Assembly (NCBI RefSeq): GCF_041261445.1
Contig: NZ_JBGCCU010000019.1
Location: forward strand, 62,001 to 126,000
DNA: 64,000 bases
Origin: Catenulispora sp. EB89
GTDB lineage: Bacteria > Actinomycetota > Actinomycetes > Streptomycetales > Catenulisporaceae
Reading direction: 5' to 3'
Made by a program: the position numbers and the translations under genes. Positions within the stretch are counted from its first letter, which is position 1. Each line of letters opens with the position of its first letter. Of this stretch, positions 26,215 to 34,303 are shown in pieces. The notes below the pieces were generated by a model, which did no database searches, was not told the DNA's origin, and worked only from the letters and a program-made list of their open reading frames with translations.

Positions 26215-27247
26215 GCTGAAGATCGGCATCATGTTCGGGGGCTGTTCCGAGGAGCACCCCGTCTCCGTCAAGTCCGTGCGAGAGGTGGCCAGGGCCCTCG
26301 ACACGTCGAAATACGAGCCCTTCTATATCGGGATCACGCAGAGCGGCGCATGGCGGCTGTGCGACAGCCCCGACGGGGACTGGGAGAACGGCGACAGCCG
26401 TCCGGTCGTGCTCTCGACGGACCGGCGTGTGCGCGGGCTGCTGGTCCTCGACGAGGGCAAGTACGAGACGGTCAGCCTGGACCTGCTCCTGCCGGTGCTG
26501 CACGGCAAGTTCGGCGAGGACGGCGCGGTCCAGGGCCTCCTGGAGTTGGCTGGCATCCCGTACGTGGGCTGCGATATCCAGAGCTCCGTACTGTGCATCG
26601 ACAAGACGCTGGCCTACCTCGTCGCGCAGAGCGTCGGCATCGCGACGCCGACCTTCCGGACGCTCATGCCGGGCCAGGCGATCGATCCCGGCGAGCTGAC
26701 CTATCCCGTCTTCGTCAAGCCGGCGCGGTCGGGGTCGTCGTTCGGCGTCAGCAAGGTGGCCAGCCGCGATGAGCTGGCCGGTGCGGTGGAGGAGGCCCGG
26801 CTCTACGACTCGAAGGTGCTCATCGAGCAGGCCGTCGTCGGCAGCGAGATCGGCTGTGCCGTGCTGGGGAACGGCGCGGACCTGATCACCGGCGAGGTGG
26901 ACCGGGTCGCGCTGACGCATGGCTTCTTCAAGATCCATCAGGAGAGCTCGCCGGAGACCGGCTCGGAGAACTCCTCGTTCATCGTCCCGGCTGACATTCC
27001 GGCCGAGTCGCGTGCCTTGGTTCAGGAGACTGCGAAGGCCGTGTACCGCGCGCTGGGATGCCGGGGGCTGTCCCGCGTGGACCTGTTCCTGAAGGTGGAC
27101 GGGACCGTCGTCCTCAACGAGGTCAACACCCTGCCCGGCCTGACCTCCTACAGCCGCTACCCGAGGATGATGGCCGCCGCGGGCTTCTCGATGACCGAGG
27201 TGATCGACCGGCTGGTGGCTCTGGCTTTGACCGGGGAGCTCCGGTGA
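26207..27247 (+). CDS. vanA: VanA-type D-alanine--D-lactate ligase
   Basis: 346 residues. ATP-grasp ligase that makes D-Ala-D-Lac, lowering vancomycin affinity of wall precursors. The N-terminus MDKLKIGIMFGGCSEEHPVS has the conserved E16, and 'VFVKPARSGSSFGVSKV' and 'EVNTLPGLTSYSRYP' are the nucleotide/metal segments. In the omega loop the sequence HGFFKIHQES corresponds to the D-Lac-specific FxIHQE segment of VanA/VanB, not the Tyr-type loop of D-Ala ligases. It overlaps vanH upstream and vanX downstream (GTGA), so the three are translationally coupled. Confidence 0.96.
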   Translation: MDKLKIGIMFGGCSEEHPVSVKSVREVARALDTSKYEPFYIGITQSGAWRLCDSPDGDWENGDSRPVVLSTDRRVRGLLVLDEGKYETVSLDLLLPVLHGKFGEDGAVQGLLELAGIPYVGCDIQSSVLCIDKTLAYLVAQSVGIATPTFRTLMPGQAIDPGELTYPVFVKPARSGSSFGVSKVASRDELAGAVEEARLYDSKVLIEQAVVGSEIGCAVLGNGADLITGEVDRVALTHGFFKIHQESSPETGSENSSFIVPADIPAESRALVQETAKAVYRALGCRGLSRVDLFLKVDGTVVLNEVNTLPGLTSYSRYPRMMAAAGFSMTEVIDRLVALALTGELR

Positions 27248-27852
27248 CCGACGACTTCGTGTTCGTGGACCAGCTCGTGCCCGGCGTCCGCTGGGACGCC
27301 AAGTACGCGACCTGGGACAACTTCACCGGCAAGCCGGTGGACGGCTACCTGGTCAACCGCGTCGTCGGGACGACGGCGCTGTGCCTGGCGCTGGAACGTG
27401 CGCAGAAGGAGGCCGGCTCGCTCGGATTCGGGCTGGTGCTCTGGGACGGCTATCGTCCCCAGCGTGCTGTGGACTGCTTCCTGCGCTGGTCGCAGCAGCC
27501 TGAGGACGGCCGGACGAAGTCGCAGCACTATCCGAACATCGACCGTGCCGGGATGTTCGAGCAGGGGTACGTGGCCGCCAGGTCGGGCCACAGCCGGGGC
27601 AGCACGGTCGATCTGACGCTGTACGACCTGGCCACCGGCGAGCTCGCGGCCATGGGTGGCGGCCACGACCTGATGGACCCGGTCTCCCACCACGGCGCGA
27701 GCGGGATAACGCAGGCCGAGGCGGCGAACCGACAGGCCTTGCGGACCGTCATGGCGGTCAGCGGGTTCCGTGCCTACGACTACGAGTGGTGGCACTACAG
27801 GCTGGAGGACGAGCCGTACCCCGACACGTACTTCGACTTCCCTGTTACGTAG
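27244..27852 (+). CDS. vanX: VanX D-Ala-D-Ala dipeptidase
   Basis: 202 residues, the same length as enterococcal VanX. Zinc ligands fall at the same positions: H116 and D123 in SGHSRGSTVD, and H184 in EWWH, with catalytic E181 and substrate-binding R71 in DGYRPQ. It destroys normal D-Ala-D-Ala so that only D-Ala-D-Lac is incorporated. The GTG start overlaps the vanA stop. Its last 8 bases overlap the end of vanS, which is transcribed toward it, with no room for a terminator. Confidence 0.97.
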   Translation: MTDDFVFVDQLVPGVRWDAKYATWDNFTGKPVDGYLVNRVVGTTALCLALERAQKEAGSLGFGLVLWDGYRPQRAVDCFLRWSQQPEDGRTKSQHYPNIDRAGMFEQGYVAARSGHSRGSTVDLTLYDLATGELAAMGGGHDLMDPVSHHGASGITQAEAANRQALRTVMAVSGFRAYDYEWWHYRLEDEPYPDTYFDFPVT

Positions 27853-29107
27853 GTGAGCTGGGGTGACTGGGCCCGATACGTGCGAGCCGCAGTGCGGTCG
27901 GTACGTATCGGGTCTCGGAGGCGTCGGCGGTAGGCGTGCGGTACGGGGCCGGGAGCGGCAGCCGGACCGTGACGCGCAGGCCGCCGCCGGGGCGGGGGGT
28001 CAGCGTGAGGGCGCCGTCGTGGGCGCGGGTGATGCTGTCGACGATGGCCAGGCCGAGGCCGACGCCCGCGTGGTCGGTGTGGACGCGTTCGGTGCCGCGC
28101 TGGAAGGGTTCGGTGAGGGTCGCGACGAGCTCCGGGGCGAGTTTGTCGCCGGTGTTCTCGACGCTGAGCTCGACGTCGTCGCCGCGGATGCCGGTGCTGA
28201 CCCAGATCATGCCTTGGCCGCTTGTGGTGCCTTCGCTTCCCTTGCCGGGCAGATTGTGGACGATCGCGTTGTGGACGAGGTTCGTGGCCAGCTGGAGCAG
28301 CAGCGCCAGCGAGCCGATAGCTGGCGCGACCGCGCACGAGGTCTCGATGAGCAGGTCATGCCTCTCGGCCAGGGGCAGGAGCGTTTCGGTGGCCTCCTCG
28401 GCCATCAGCGACAGGTCGGCCTCCTCGCGCGCGAAGGAGCGCTGGTTGGCACGGCTGAGCAGGAGCAGCGCCTCGGTGAGGTCGATGGCCCGGGTGTTGA
28501 CGACGTGGAGGCGGTCGATGAGCCGGTCGGTGTCGCGCTCCGCGTCGTTGCGGGCCGCGTCCAGGAGCGACTGCGTGATGGCCAGCGGGGTGCGCAGCTC
28601 GTGAGAGGCGTTGGAGGCGAAGCGCTGCTGTTCGGCGACGTGTGCTTCCAGGCGCGCGAGCATCGTGTCGAAGGTGTCGGCGAGTTCGCGGAACTCGTCG
28701 GTGCGGCCCTCGAGCTCGATGCGGTGCGCCAGTGACCCGGTCGCGGCCAAGCGCGTGGCGTCGGTGATGCGGGTCAGCGGGGCGAGCATCCGGCCGGCCA
28801 GGAACCAGCCTCCGACCAGGCCGAGCAGGAGGAGGAAGGCGAGGGCGACCGCTGCGGCGGGCGCGAAGCCGCGCATCAGGTCCGAGCGGCTGGGGCCCAG
28901 GATGAGGATGGCGGGATTGGCGCCGCTTCCGGGGGCCGGCATGGCAGTCATCTGGCCGGGCGACGGCTTCGGCGGGTCGTGGTCCGGGAGCCAGCGCAGC
29001 GCGAAGATCCAGGCCACGGCGATCAGCAGGGATCCGGCGAGCATGACGATGCCGGCGTAGCTGAAGGTGAGTTTGAGGCGGGCGCTCATGCCCGGGGCTC
29101 TAGCCAC
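27845..29107 (-). CDS. vanS: VanS-like sensor histidine kinase
   Basis: 420 residues, GTG start overlapping the vanR stop. TM1 at about residues 16-38 and TM2 at about 81-104 flank a short Pro-rich external loop of about 42 residues. A HAMP segment follows, then the H-box with H169 (SNASHELRTPLA), N-box (LATNLVHNAIVHN) and G-box (DHAGVGLGLAIVDSITRAHDG). The small external domain resembles the actinomycete VanS group, thought to sense the glycopeptide directly. The C-terminal 30 residues are a loose tail. Partner of VanR. Confidence 0.93.
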   Translation of the reverse strand: MARAPGMSARLKLTFSYAGIVMLAGSLLIAVAWIFALRWLPDHDPPKPSPGQMTAMPAPGSGANPAILILGPSRSDLMRGFAPAAAVALAFLLLLGLVGGWFLAGRMLAPLTRITDATRLAATGSLAHRIELEGRTDEFRELADTFDTMLARLEAHVAEQQRFASNASHELRTPLAITQSLLDAARNDAERDTDRLIDRLHVVNTRAIDLTEALLLLSRANQRSFAREEADLSLMAEEATETLLPLAERHDLLIETSCAVAPAIGSLALLLQLATNLVHNAIVHNLPGKGSEGTTSGQGMIWVSTGIRGDDVELSVENTGDKLAPELVATLTEPFQRGTERVHTDHAGVGLGLAIVDSITRAHDGALTLTPRPGGGLRVTVRLPLPAPYRTPTADASETRYVPTALRLARIGPSHPSSPT

Positions 29108-29831
29108 GATGCACTCCCTCGGCCTCGGCGCCGGCCCCTACTACTCTGGCCACTTCGGCCTCAGCGCCGCTCTCGGCATCGATGCGGTAGCCCACGCCCG
29201 GGACCGTGGCGATGATCCACGGCTCGCCGAGGCGCTTGCGCAGCGCCGAGACGGTGATGCGCACGGCGTTGGTGAAGGGGTCGGCGTTCTCGTCCCAGGC
29301 GCGCTCCAGCAGCTGTTCGGCACTGACCACACCCCCTTCGGCGGCGATGAGCACCTCCAGGACGGCGAACTGCTTGCGCGTCAGGGCCACGTACCGGTCG
29401 TCGCGGTAGACCTCGCGCCGGAACGGATCCAGCCGCAACCCGGCGATCTCCCGTATCGGAGGCCGGCTGTGCGCCCGCCGCCGATCCAGCGCCCGCAGCC
29501 GCAGCACGAGCTCCCGCAGCGCGAAAGGCTTGGTGAGGTAGTCGTCGGCGCCCAACTCGAACCCGGAGGCTTTGTCATCGAGCCGGTCGGCGGCGGTGAG
29601 CATGAGGATCGGCATACCGCTGCCGGAGGCGACGATGCGCTTGGCGATCTCGTCGCCGGAGGGTCCAGGGATGTCGCGGTCCAGGACCGCGATGTCGTAG
29701 CTGTTGACGCTCAGCAGCTCCAGGGCGGTGTGCCCATCCCCGGCGATGTCCGCCGCTATCGCATCGAGGCGCAGACCATCACGGATGGCCTCCGCCATGT
29801 AGGGCTCGTCCTCCACGACCAACACACGCAT
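29100..29831 (-). CDS. vanR: VanR-like OmpR-family response regulator
   Basis: 243 residues. Receiver domain with acidic pocket (VVEDEP), phosphoacceptor D51 in AVLDRDIPG, Thr in LMLTAADRLDDK and Lys in YLTKPF. The C-terminal winged helix (LTRKQFAVLEVLIAAEGGVVSAEQLLERAWDENADPFTNAVRITVSALRKRLGEPWIIATVPGVGYRID) is OmpR-type. It is expected to bind the TATCG-N6-TAYCG direct repeats in this window, including one 23-46 bases before its own start codon (autoregulation). First gene of a vanRS operon. Confidence 0.93.
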   Translation of the reverse strand: MRVLVVEDEPYMAEAIRDGLRLDAIAADIAGDGHTALELLSVNSYDIAVLDRDIPGPSGDEIAKRIVASGSGMPILMLTAADRLDDKASGFELGADDYLTKPFALRELVLRLRALDRRRAHSRPPIREIAGLRLDPFRREVYRDDRYVALTRKQFAVLEVLIAAEGGVVSAEQLLERAWDENADPFTNAVRITVSALRKRLGEPWIIATVPGVGYRIDAESGAEAEVARVVGAGAEAEGVHRG

Positions 29832-29853
29832 GCACTTGATGGTAGGAGGCGCC

Positions 29854-29877
29854 GCATATCGTCCGCGTACCGAAAAC
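29854..29877 (+). promoter_or_regulatory. VanR-box, site C (vanR upstream region)
   Basis: GCATATCG-TCCGCG-TACCGAAAAC on the plus strand, matching sites A, B and D. vanR is on the minus strand, so here the box faces away from the gene, unlike the other three, and lacks the downstream ATAC-GGYAAC element. This may mean a different mode of control. Confidence 0.6.
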
Positions 29878-29893
29878 GGCGCTGAGGGAGACG

Positions 29894-29925
29894 GAGTCCC
29901 AGCTCACGGTGGTGAGCTGGGACTC
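29894..29925. terminator. Strong hairpin terminator
   Basis: A perfect 14-bp stem (29894-29907 with 29912-29925) closes a GGTG loop. It lies 60 bases beyond the stop of the minus-strand oxidoreductase gene and so protects vanR from read-through. No T-run is present. Confidence 0.75.
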
Positions 29926-29984
29926 GGTTCGGCGACATCGGCGACATCGGCGGCTGCGGCACCGATGGCCCGCCGTTCAGCCGC

Positions 29985-30950
29985 TCAGCCGCCGCTGGGC
30001 ACCAGCACCTGCTTGATCCCGCTCGACCCGTTCATCACCGCCTGGTAGGCCTCCGCGCCCTGCGCCAACGGCCAGGTCCGCACCGCCGGCGCCGCCAGGA
30101 TGCCGCGCTCGAACAGCGGCTTGAGCTGGTCGAAGATGCCCGCGGCGTAGGCGCCGTCGAGGAACACGCTGGCCAGGCCGGTGACGCGCAGCTGACGGTT
30201 GTAGATCTCCGCCGGCGAGAAGGAGATCTTCGGCTCGGGCGCGCTGAAGATCCCGACCATGCGGCCGCCGAAGCGCAGGCTGCGCAGTGCCGGCTCGAAC
30301 TGCGGGCCGCCGACCGTGTCCAGGACCAGGTCCGCGCCGCGTCCTCCGGTGCTGTCGAGGACGGCCTCGGCCAGGTCGACGGTGCCGTCCGCCGCGCTGG
30401 TGTCGATGAAGTGCTCCACGCCTTCCGGCCGGTGCCGGCCGGCGACGATCGTCTTGGCGCCGCGCCAGTGGGCGATCGCGGTCGCGGCGCGGCCGACCAT
30501 GCCGGAGCCGCCGGTGATGAGGAGCGTCTCGCCGGCCTTCACCTCCATGAGGTTCACGACGGTCTCGAAGGCCGTGAGGTGCGCTCTGCCGATCGCGGCG
30601 GCCTCGGCCATCGTCAGGTTCGCCGGCTTGTCGGACAGCCAGCTCTCGGGCAGGGCGACGAAGCGTGCGTGCGTGCCCGCTCGCTTCATGCCCAGGTCCG
30701 GTCCGCTGCCCCACACTTCCCGACCCTCGCGCGCGCCGCCGGAGACGACCACGCCGGCGAAGTCGACGCCGGGGATCGTCGGGAGCGGCGTGCCGAGCCA
30801 GCCTGCGGCGTTGACGACGTCGAGCGGGTTCACGGCCGCCGCGTGCACCTCGACGAGCACTTCCCCCGGGCCCGGCACGGGGATCGGCTCGTCGCGGTGG
30901 ACCAGCGCTTGGTCCGGCGATCCGGCGGCCTTGAGGACGATGGCTTCCAT
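29985..30950 (-). CDS. Zinc-type MDR oxidoreductase (quinone reductase-like)
   Basis: 321 residues from ATG 30950 (MEAIVLKAAGSPD), chosen because GGAG lies 9 bases upstream; in-frame ATGs at 30965 and 30977 add only short tails. Medium-chain dehydrogenase/reductase with the GroES-like domain (HAAAVNPLDV, IPGVDFAGVV), no structural zinc cysteines, and the NADPH motif 'LLITGGSGMVGRAATAIAHWRG'. It belongs to the quinone oxidoreductase group. It lies downstream of the NTF2-like gene across two AT-rich direct repeats. Confidence 0.85.
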   Translation of the reverse strand: MEAIVLKAAGSPDQALVHRDEPIPVPGPGEVLVEVHAAAVNPLDVVNAAGWLGTPLPTIPGVDFAGVVVSGGAREGREVWGSGPDLGMKRAGTHARFVALPESWLSDKPANLTMAEAAAIGRAHLTAFETVVNLMEVKAGETLLITGGSGMVGRAATAIAHWRGAKTIVAGRHRPEGVEHFIDTSAADGTVDLAEAVLDSTGGRGADLVLDTVGGPQFEPALRSLRFGGRMVGIFSAPEPKISFSPAEIYNRQLRVTGLASVFLDGAYAAGIFDQLKPLFERGILAAPAVRTWPLAQGAEAYQAVMNGSSGIKQVLVPSGG

Positions 30951-30985
30951 CTGCTTTGTCTCCATTTTCGTATCCATTGGTTTGG

Positions 30986-31015
30986 TTCTGTATCTATTTG
31001 TTCTGTATCTATTTG
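30986..31015. repeat. Two 15-bp AT-rich direct repeats upstream of the oxidoreductase
   Basis: TTCTGTATCTATTTG occurs twice back to back and ends exactly at the stop codon (31016) of the preceding minus-strand gene. At about 27% GC it stands out in this genome. It may be an operator and/or promoter for the oxidoreductase gene. Confidence 0.7.
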
Positions 31016-32080
31016 TTAGGACTGCGGCGCTTCGGCCGCGAGCCCGACCAGGGACTGGTATGCGGGGTAGCTCAGGAGGCTGGAGTCGTAGACCGTGGTC
31101 AGCCGGCTGATCTTGCCGCCGGCGTCCAGCTCGATGCCGGTGTGGCCGCGGTGCTGCGCCGCGAGTGCCGGGGACGCCGTCCACTCGTAGCCGCCGCCCT
31201 GCCGACTGCCCTCGACGTGCACGAGCGCGGCGCCGGGGCCGTACGGGAGCTGCGTGAGCGCGCGGGTGTAGTACCGCTGCACCTGGAACTGGCCACGGAC
31301 GCGGGTGTGCGCGGCGAGGTCTTCATGGACGACGTCGGCGGACATCAGTGCGACGGCGGCAGCTGCGTCCCGTGCTACGAACGCGGCCTGAAGTCGTTGC
31401 GCCGCCTCGACTATGGCCGGGTCCGCGTTCTGCACCGAGTCGTGGAAGTCGGAGGGATAGGCGCTGCCGTCGGACGGCGGAAACAGGGAACTGCGACGGT
31501 CCCAGTAGTCGACCCAGCGGGTGATCTTGCGGTTGCGGTCGAAGGTGACCGACGACAGCGCCCGGACCTCCGCGCCGAAGAAGGGAGGAGTGTCGACGAA
31601 CTCGATGGTGGCGCTGCGCGCGTCGCCGACGATGGTGAGCGGGTAGGACAGCGCTCCAGCCGGAGCGCCGCCGAGCAGTGACGTGAACTCGGTGTTGATC
31701 GCCTGCCAGCCGGACAGCACGATGCCCAGGCAGCCGTCGCTGTAGCTGGGGTTCGAGGTGGAGAAGTGCGCCATGAACGCGGCGGTGTCGTGCCGGCTCT
31801 TGGCGGCGAAGACGCGGCGGAAGATGTCGGCGACTTCGGGCGTGCAGTGCGAGGTGTCGACGGTGTGCGGCGGGTAGGGCGGATGCGACGCGTCGTTCGC
31901 GTCCGACGACGGCCTTCGCGCCGCGCCGCCCGACGGCGCGTTCGCCGTCATCGTCGTCGTCGCGCTGGCGGCTCGGGCGCCGAAGACGCCGGCGGCGCCG
32001 AGACCGGCCGCGCTCCCGGCGACCGCGCCGATGCGGAGCAGTGTCCGCCTGTCAGGGTTCTGCTGGTCGACGTGCGGCAT
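31016..32080 (-). CDS. Tat-exported protein with two NTF2/SnoaL-like domains
   Basis: 354 residues. The twin-arginine signal DRRTLLRIGAVAGSAAGLGAAGVFGARAASA leads a mature protein of two about 120-residue NTF2-like repeats: the first around 'DIFRRVFAAKSRHDTAAFMAHFSTSNPSYSDGCLG...ITRWVDYWDRR', the second around 'EAAQRLQAAFVARDAAAAVALMSADVVHEDLAAHTRVRGQFQVQRYYTRAL'. Enzymatic role is unknown. It is divergent from a MarR-type regulator with a large inverted repeat between them. Confidence 0.75.
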   Translation of the reverse strand: MPHVDQQNPDRRTLLRIGAVAGSAAGLGAAGVFGARAASATTTMTANAPSGGAARRPSSDANDASHPPYPPHTVDTSHCTPEVADIFRRVFAAKSRHDTAAFMAHFSTSNPSYSDGCLGIVLSGWQAINTEFTSLLGGAPAGALSYPLTIVGDARSATIEFVDTPPFFGAEVRALSSVTFDRNRKITRWVDYWDRRSSLFPPSDGSAYPSDFHDSVQNADPAIVEAAQRLQAAFVARDAAAAVALMSADVVHEDLAAHTRVRGQFQVQRYYTRALTQLPYGPGAALVHVEGSRQGGGYEWTASPALAAQHRGHTGIELDAGGKISRLTTVYDSSLLSYPAYQSLVGLAAEAPQS

Positions 32081-32105
32081 CGGGACTTCCCTCTCGACGA
32101 GATGA

Positions 32106-32185
32106 CTTAACGCTTGAAGTGAAGGTAGCCCTGATTGACTTCACAGTGCAAGTCATTTCGAAGTCGGATCACTTCACGTGTTAAG
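32106..32185. promoter_or_regulatory. MarR-type operator region
   Basis: CTTAACGCTTGAAGTGA (32106-32122) is mirrored by TCACTTCACGTGTTAAG (32169-32185), 15 of 17 symmetric. In the middle TGACTT (32136) and AAGTCA (32150) form a further inverted repeat. The whole lies between the divergent NTF2-like and marR-type genes, so several regulator dimers could bind. Confidence 0.7.
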
Positions 32186-32194
32186 CTACGAGGC

Positions 32195-32677
32195 GTGGAC
32201 GACGTGCCGGAACCCCGCTGGCTGGACGCCGACGAGCAGCAGGCCTGGCTCGCCCTGGCCGGAACCATGAACCGCCTCCCGGCCGCGCTCGACGCGCAGC
32301 TGCGCCGCGACGCCGGGATCACGCACTTCGAGTACCAGGTGCTGGCGCTGCTGTCGGCCGCGCCGGAGCGCACTCTGCGCATGAGCACGCTGGCAGCCCA
32401 GGCCGAGGGATCGCTGCCGCGGCTGTCCCAGGTGGTCGTGCGGATGGAACAGCGCGGGTGGGTACGGCGCGCGCCCGACCCGGCGGACGGCCGCTACACG
32501 CTGGCGACGCTGACCGAAACCGGCTGGGAGAAGGTGGTCCAGGCCGCACCGGGGCACGTCGCGGAAGTCCGCCGGCTCGTAGTGGACCAGCTCACGAAGG
32601 CGCAGTTACGGCAACTGCGCGACATCGGCCGACGGATCAGGCGCGGCATCGACCCGGACGGCCAGGGCGGCGAGTAG
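32195..32677 (+). CDS. MarR-family transcriptional regulator
   Basis: 160 residues from GTG 32195 (GAGG 3 bases upstream). The winged helix is clear: 'ITHFEYQVLALLSAAPERTLRMSTLAAQAEGSLPRLSQVVVRMEQRGWVRRAPDPADGRYTLATLTETGWEKV', with the DxRxxxxxLT wing. Members often repress adjacent genes and respond to phenolic or oxidative ligands. It probably controls the divergent NTF2-like/oxidoreductase pair through the inverted repeats. Confidence 0.9.
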   Translation: MDDVPEPRWLDADEQQAWLALAGTMNRLPAALDAQLRRDAGITHFEYQVLALLSAAPERTLRMSTLAAQAEGSLPRLSQVVVRMEQRGWVRRAPDPADGRYTLATLTETGWEKVVQAAPGHVAEVRRLVVDQLTKAQLRQLRDIGRRIRRGIDPDGQGGE

Positions 32678-32742
32678 GCCGCTGTTGGCGAGGGCGCGAT
32701 GCGGACGAGGGCGGTGTCACGAGCGCCGAGGGCGAAGACAGC

Positions 32743-32775
32743 AAAAAGGTCGGCAGCCACAGCGGGCTGCCGACC
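32743..32775 (-). terminator. Rho-independent terminator of the condensation-domain gene
   Basis: A perfect 11-bp stem (32748-32758 with 32765-32775) with a 6-base loop is followed, on the minus strand, by TTTTT (32743-32747), 50 bases after the minus-strand stop codon at 32828. Confidence 0.85.
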
Positions 32776-32827
32776 ATAGCGAGCGTGTACGCGGCCGCCT
32801 GTCGCCAGACCGGCCGTCAGAGACCGG

Positions 32828-34213
32828 TCAGGAAGAAACCACGGCGTGCGCGCTGATCCCAGTCGGGTAAGCAGCATCGAACGCCGCCGCGACCAGAATC
32901 CGTTCCATCTCCCGCACGATCTCCTCCTGCTGCTCCACCGTCACCACCTCGGTGTCGACCCGCAGCATGATGTTGACCGTGTCCGGAACCGGGTTGACCT
33001 CCATGAACGTCTGCGCGTCCGGCACGTCCGTGTGCGGACCCCACGTCAGCGTGGTCAGCGGCAGCGCGGCCTCGATCTCCTCGGCCGTCGGCAGCGGCCC
33101 GGGCCGTGCCGCGGCCGTCGCGCGCCGCAGGTCGTTGAAGTAGCACAGCAGGTCCACCGGCTCGCCGGTCTCGGCCGCGATACGGTCGAACATCGCGAAC
33201 AGGTCGCGCGGGTCGAAGTAGCTGAACTTGCCCGCCTTCAGCTGCGAGCGCCAGGCCCGCAGCGCGACGGTGTCGAAGTCGGTGTCGGCCACGTCGACCA
33301 CGCACAGGCACGAGGCCACCAGCGGGGTCACCGAATGTTGCAGCCCCGGCCGGAATCGGTTGCTGACGAACGTCCGGATCGCGCTGGGGTTCTTCCCGCA
33401 GAGCTTGGCCAGGGCCACCGCGTACGCGCCGAGCAGGACCGAGCCGGTGTTGGCACCGGTGCGCGCGGCGATCGAGGTCGTGGCGAGGTACATGGCCTGG
33501 GAGTCGAAGACGAGCTCCCACCACTGCGGATCACGGGGCTCGTACTTGGTGTCGAAACGGTGGCGGGGCGCCGCCCGCACCATCTGCTCCCAGTTCTTGA
33601 TGGAGGCTGCGCTCTGGCGCAGCGCGGCCGGGGTCTGCTGCTGCTCGGCGAGCTCGAACGGCTGCATGCCCTCGCGCGGCGCCAGCCGCTCGCCGGTGTC
33701 CTGGTTCAGGTTGGCCAGGTCCGCGACCAGCGCCTCGAAGCCGAGACCGTCGATGGCGACGTGCGGGTACATCGCGGCGAACCAGACCGGGACGCCCTCC
33801 TGCCGGATGACGGCCATGCAGACCGGCCAGTCCGCGGTGATGTCGAACGGCGCCTTCTCGTACCCGATCCGCACGGCCTCGGCCGTCTCGGCCGGGTCCT
33901 CGTCGGGCCCGATGTCGACGATGTCCAGCGCGACCTCGCCGGAGGAGTACAGCACCTGCACCGGCTCGCCGTCGTCCCGGAAGCGGAACCGGGTCCGCAG
34001 CGAGTGGTTGCGCTCGACGATGAACCCCAGAAGGTTGACGATGTTCTCCACCGTCGTCCCCTCGGCCAGCGGCATCGTGCCGCCGATCATCACGGCCTCG
34101 CCGGCGAGCTGCATCATCCGCAGGACGTTGCGCTGGCCCCAGGTCACTTCGGACTCGCCCGAACCGTCACCCGAGAACGGCACCAGAATCCGGTCTCCCA
34201 CCACCCGCACCAT
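32828..34213 (-). CDS. Stand-alone condensation-domain protein (NRPS C-domain superfamily)
   Basis: 461 residues; ATG 34213 preceded by GGAGAG. Features of the chloramphenicol-acetyltransferase-like condensation fold: 'EVTWGQRNVLRMMQ', 'NHSLRTRFRF', 'FDITADWPVCMAVI' and the active site PHVAIDG in place of HHxxxDG, keeping the catalytic second His and the Asp-Gly. 'SVLLGAYAVALAKLCG' and 'SNRFRPGLQHSVTPL' match the later conserved motifs. No adenylation or carrier domain lies nearby, so it may act in trans or acylate or esterify a diffusible substrate. Confidence 0.85.
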   Translation of the reverse strand: MVRVVGDRILVPFSGDGSGESEVTWGQRNVLRMMQLAGEAVMIGGTMPLAEGTTVENIVNLLGFIVERNHSLRTRFRFRDDGEPVQVLYSSGEVALDIVDIGPDEDPAETAEAVRIGYEKAPFDITADWPVCMAVIRQEGVPVWFAAMYPHVAIDGLGFEALVADLANLNQDTGERLAPREGMQPFELAEQQQTPAALRQSAASIKNWEQMVRAAPRHRFDTKYEPRDPQWWELVFDSQAMYLATTSIAARTGANTGSVLLGAYAVALAKLCGKNPSAIRTFVSNRFRPGLQHSVTPLVASCLCVVDVADTDFDTVALRAWRSQLKAGKFSYFDPRDLFAMFDRIAAETGEPVDLLCYFNDLRRATAAARPGPLPTAEEIEAALPLTTLTWGPHTDVPDAQTFMEVNPVPDTVNIMLRVDTEVVTVEQQEEIVREMERILVAAAFDAAYPTGISAHAVVSS

Positions 34214-34303
34214 CGATTCTCTCCAGCCCAGCCCGAACCCCCGTTGGAACGGGACTCATCGTCGAACAGGACGAGCCTGGCAGTCAATGCTCTGGGTTCG
34301 GCC

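Noticed and set aside
30951-31184. N-terminal extension of the MDR oxidoreductase to 31184
   Set aside because: The extra 78 residues overlap the end of the preceding gene in another frame and are Arg-rich; GGAG before ATG 30950 and the conserved N-terminus decide the start.
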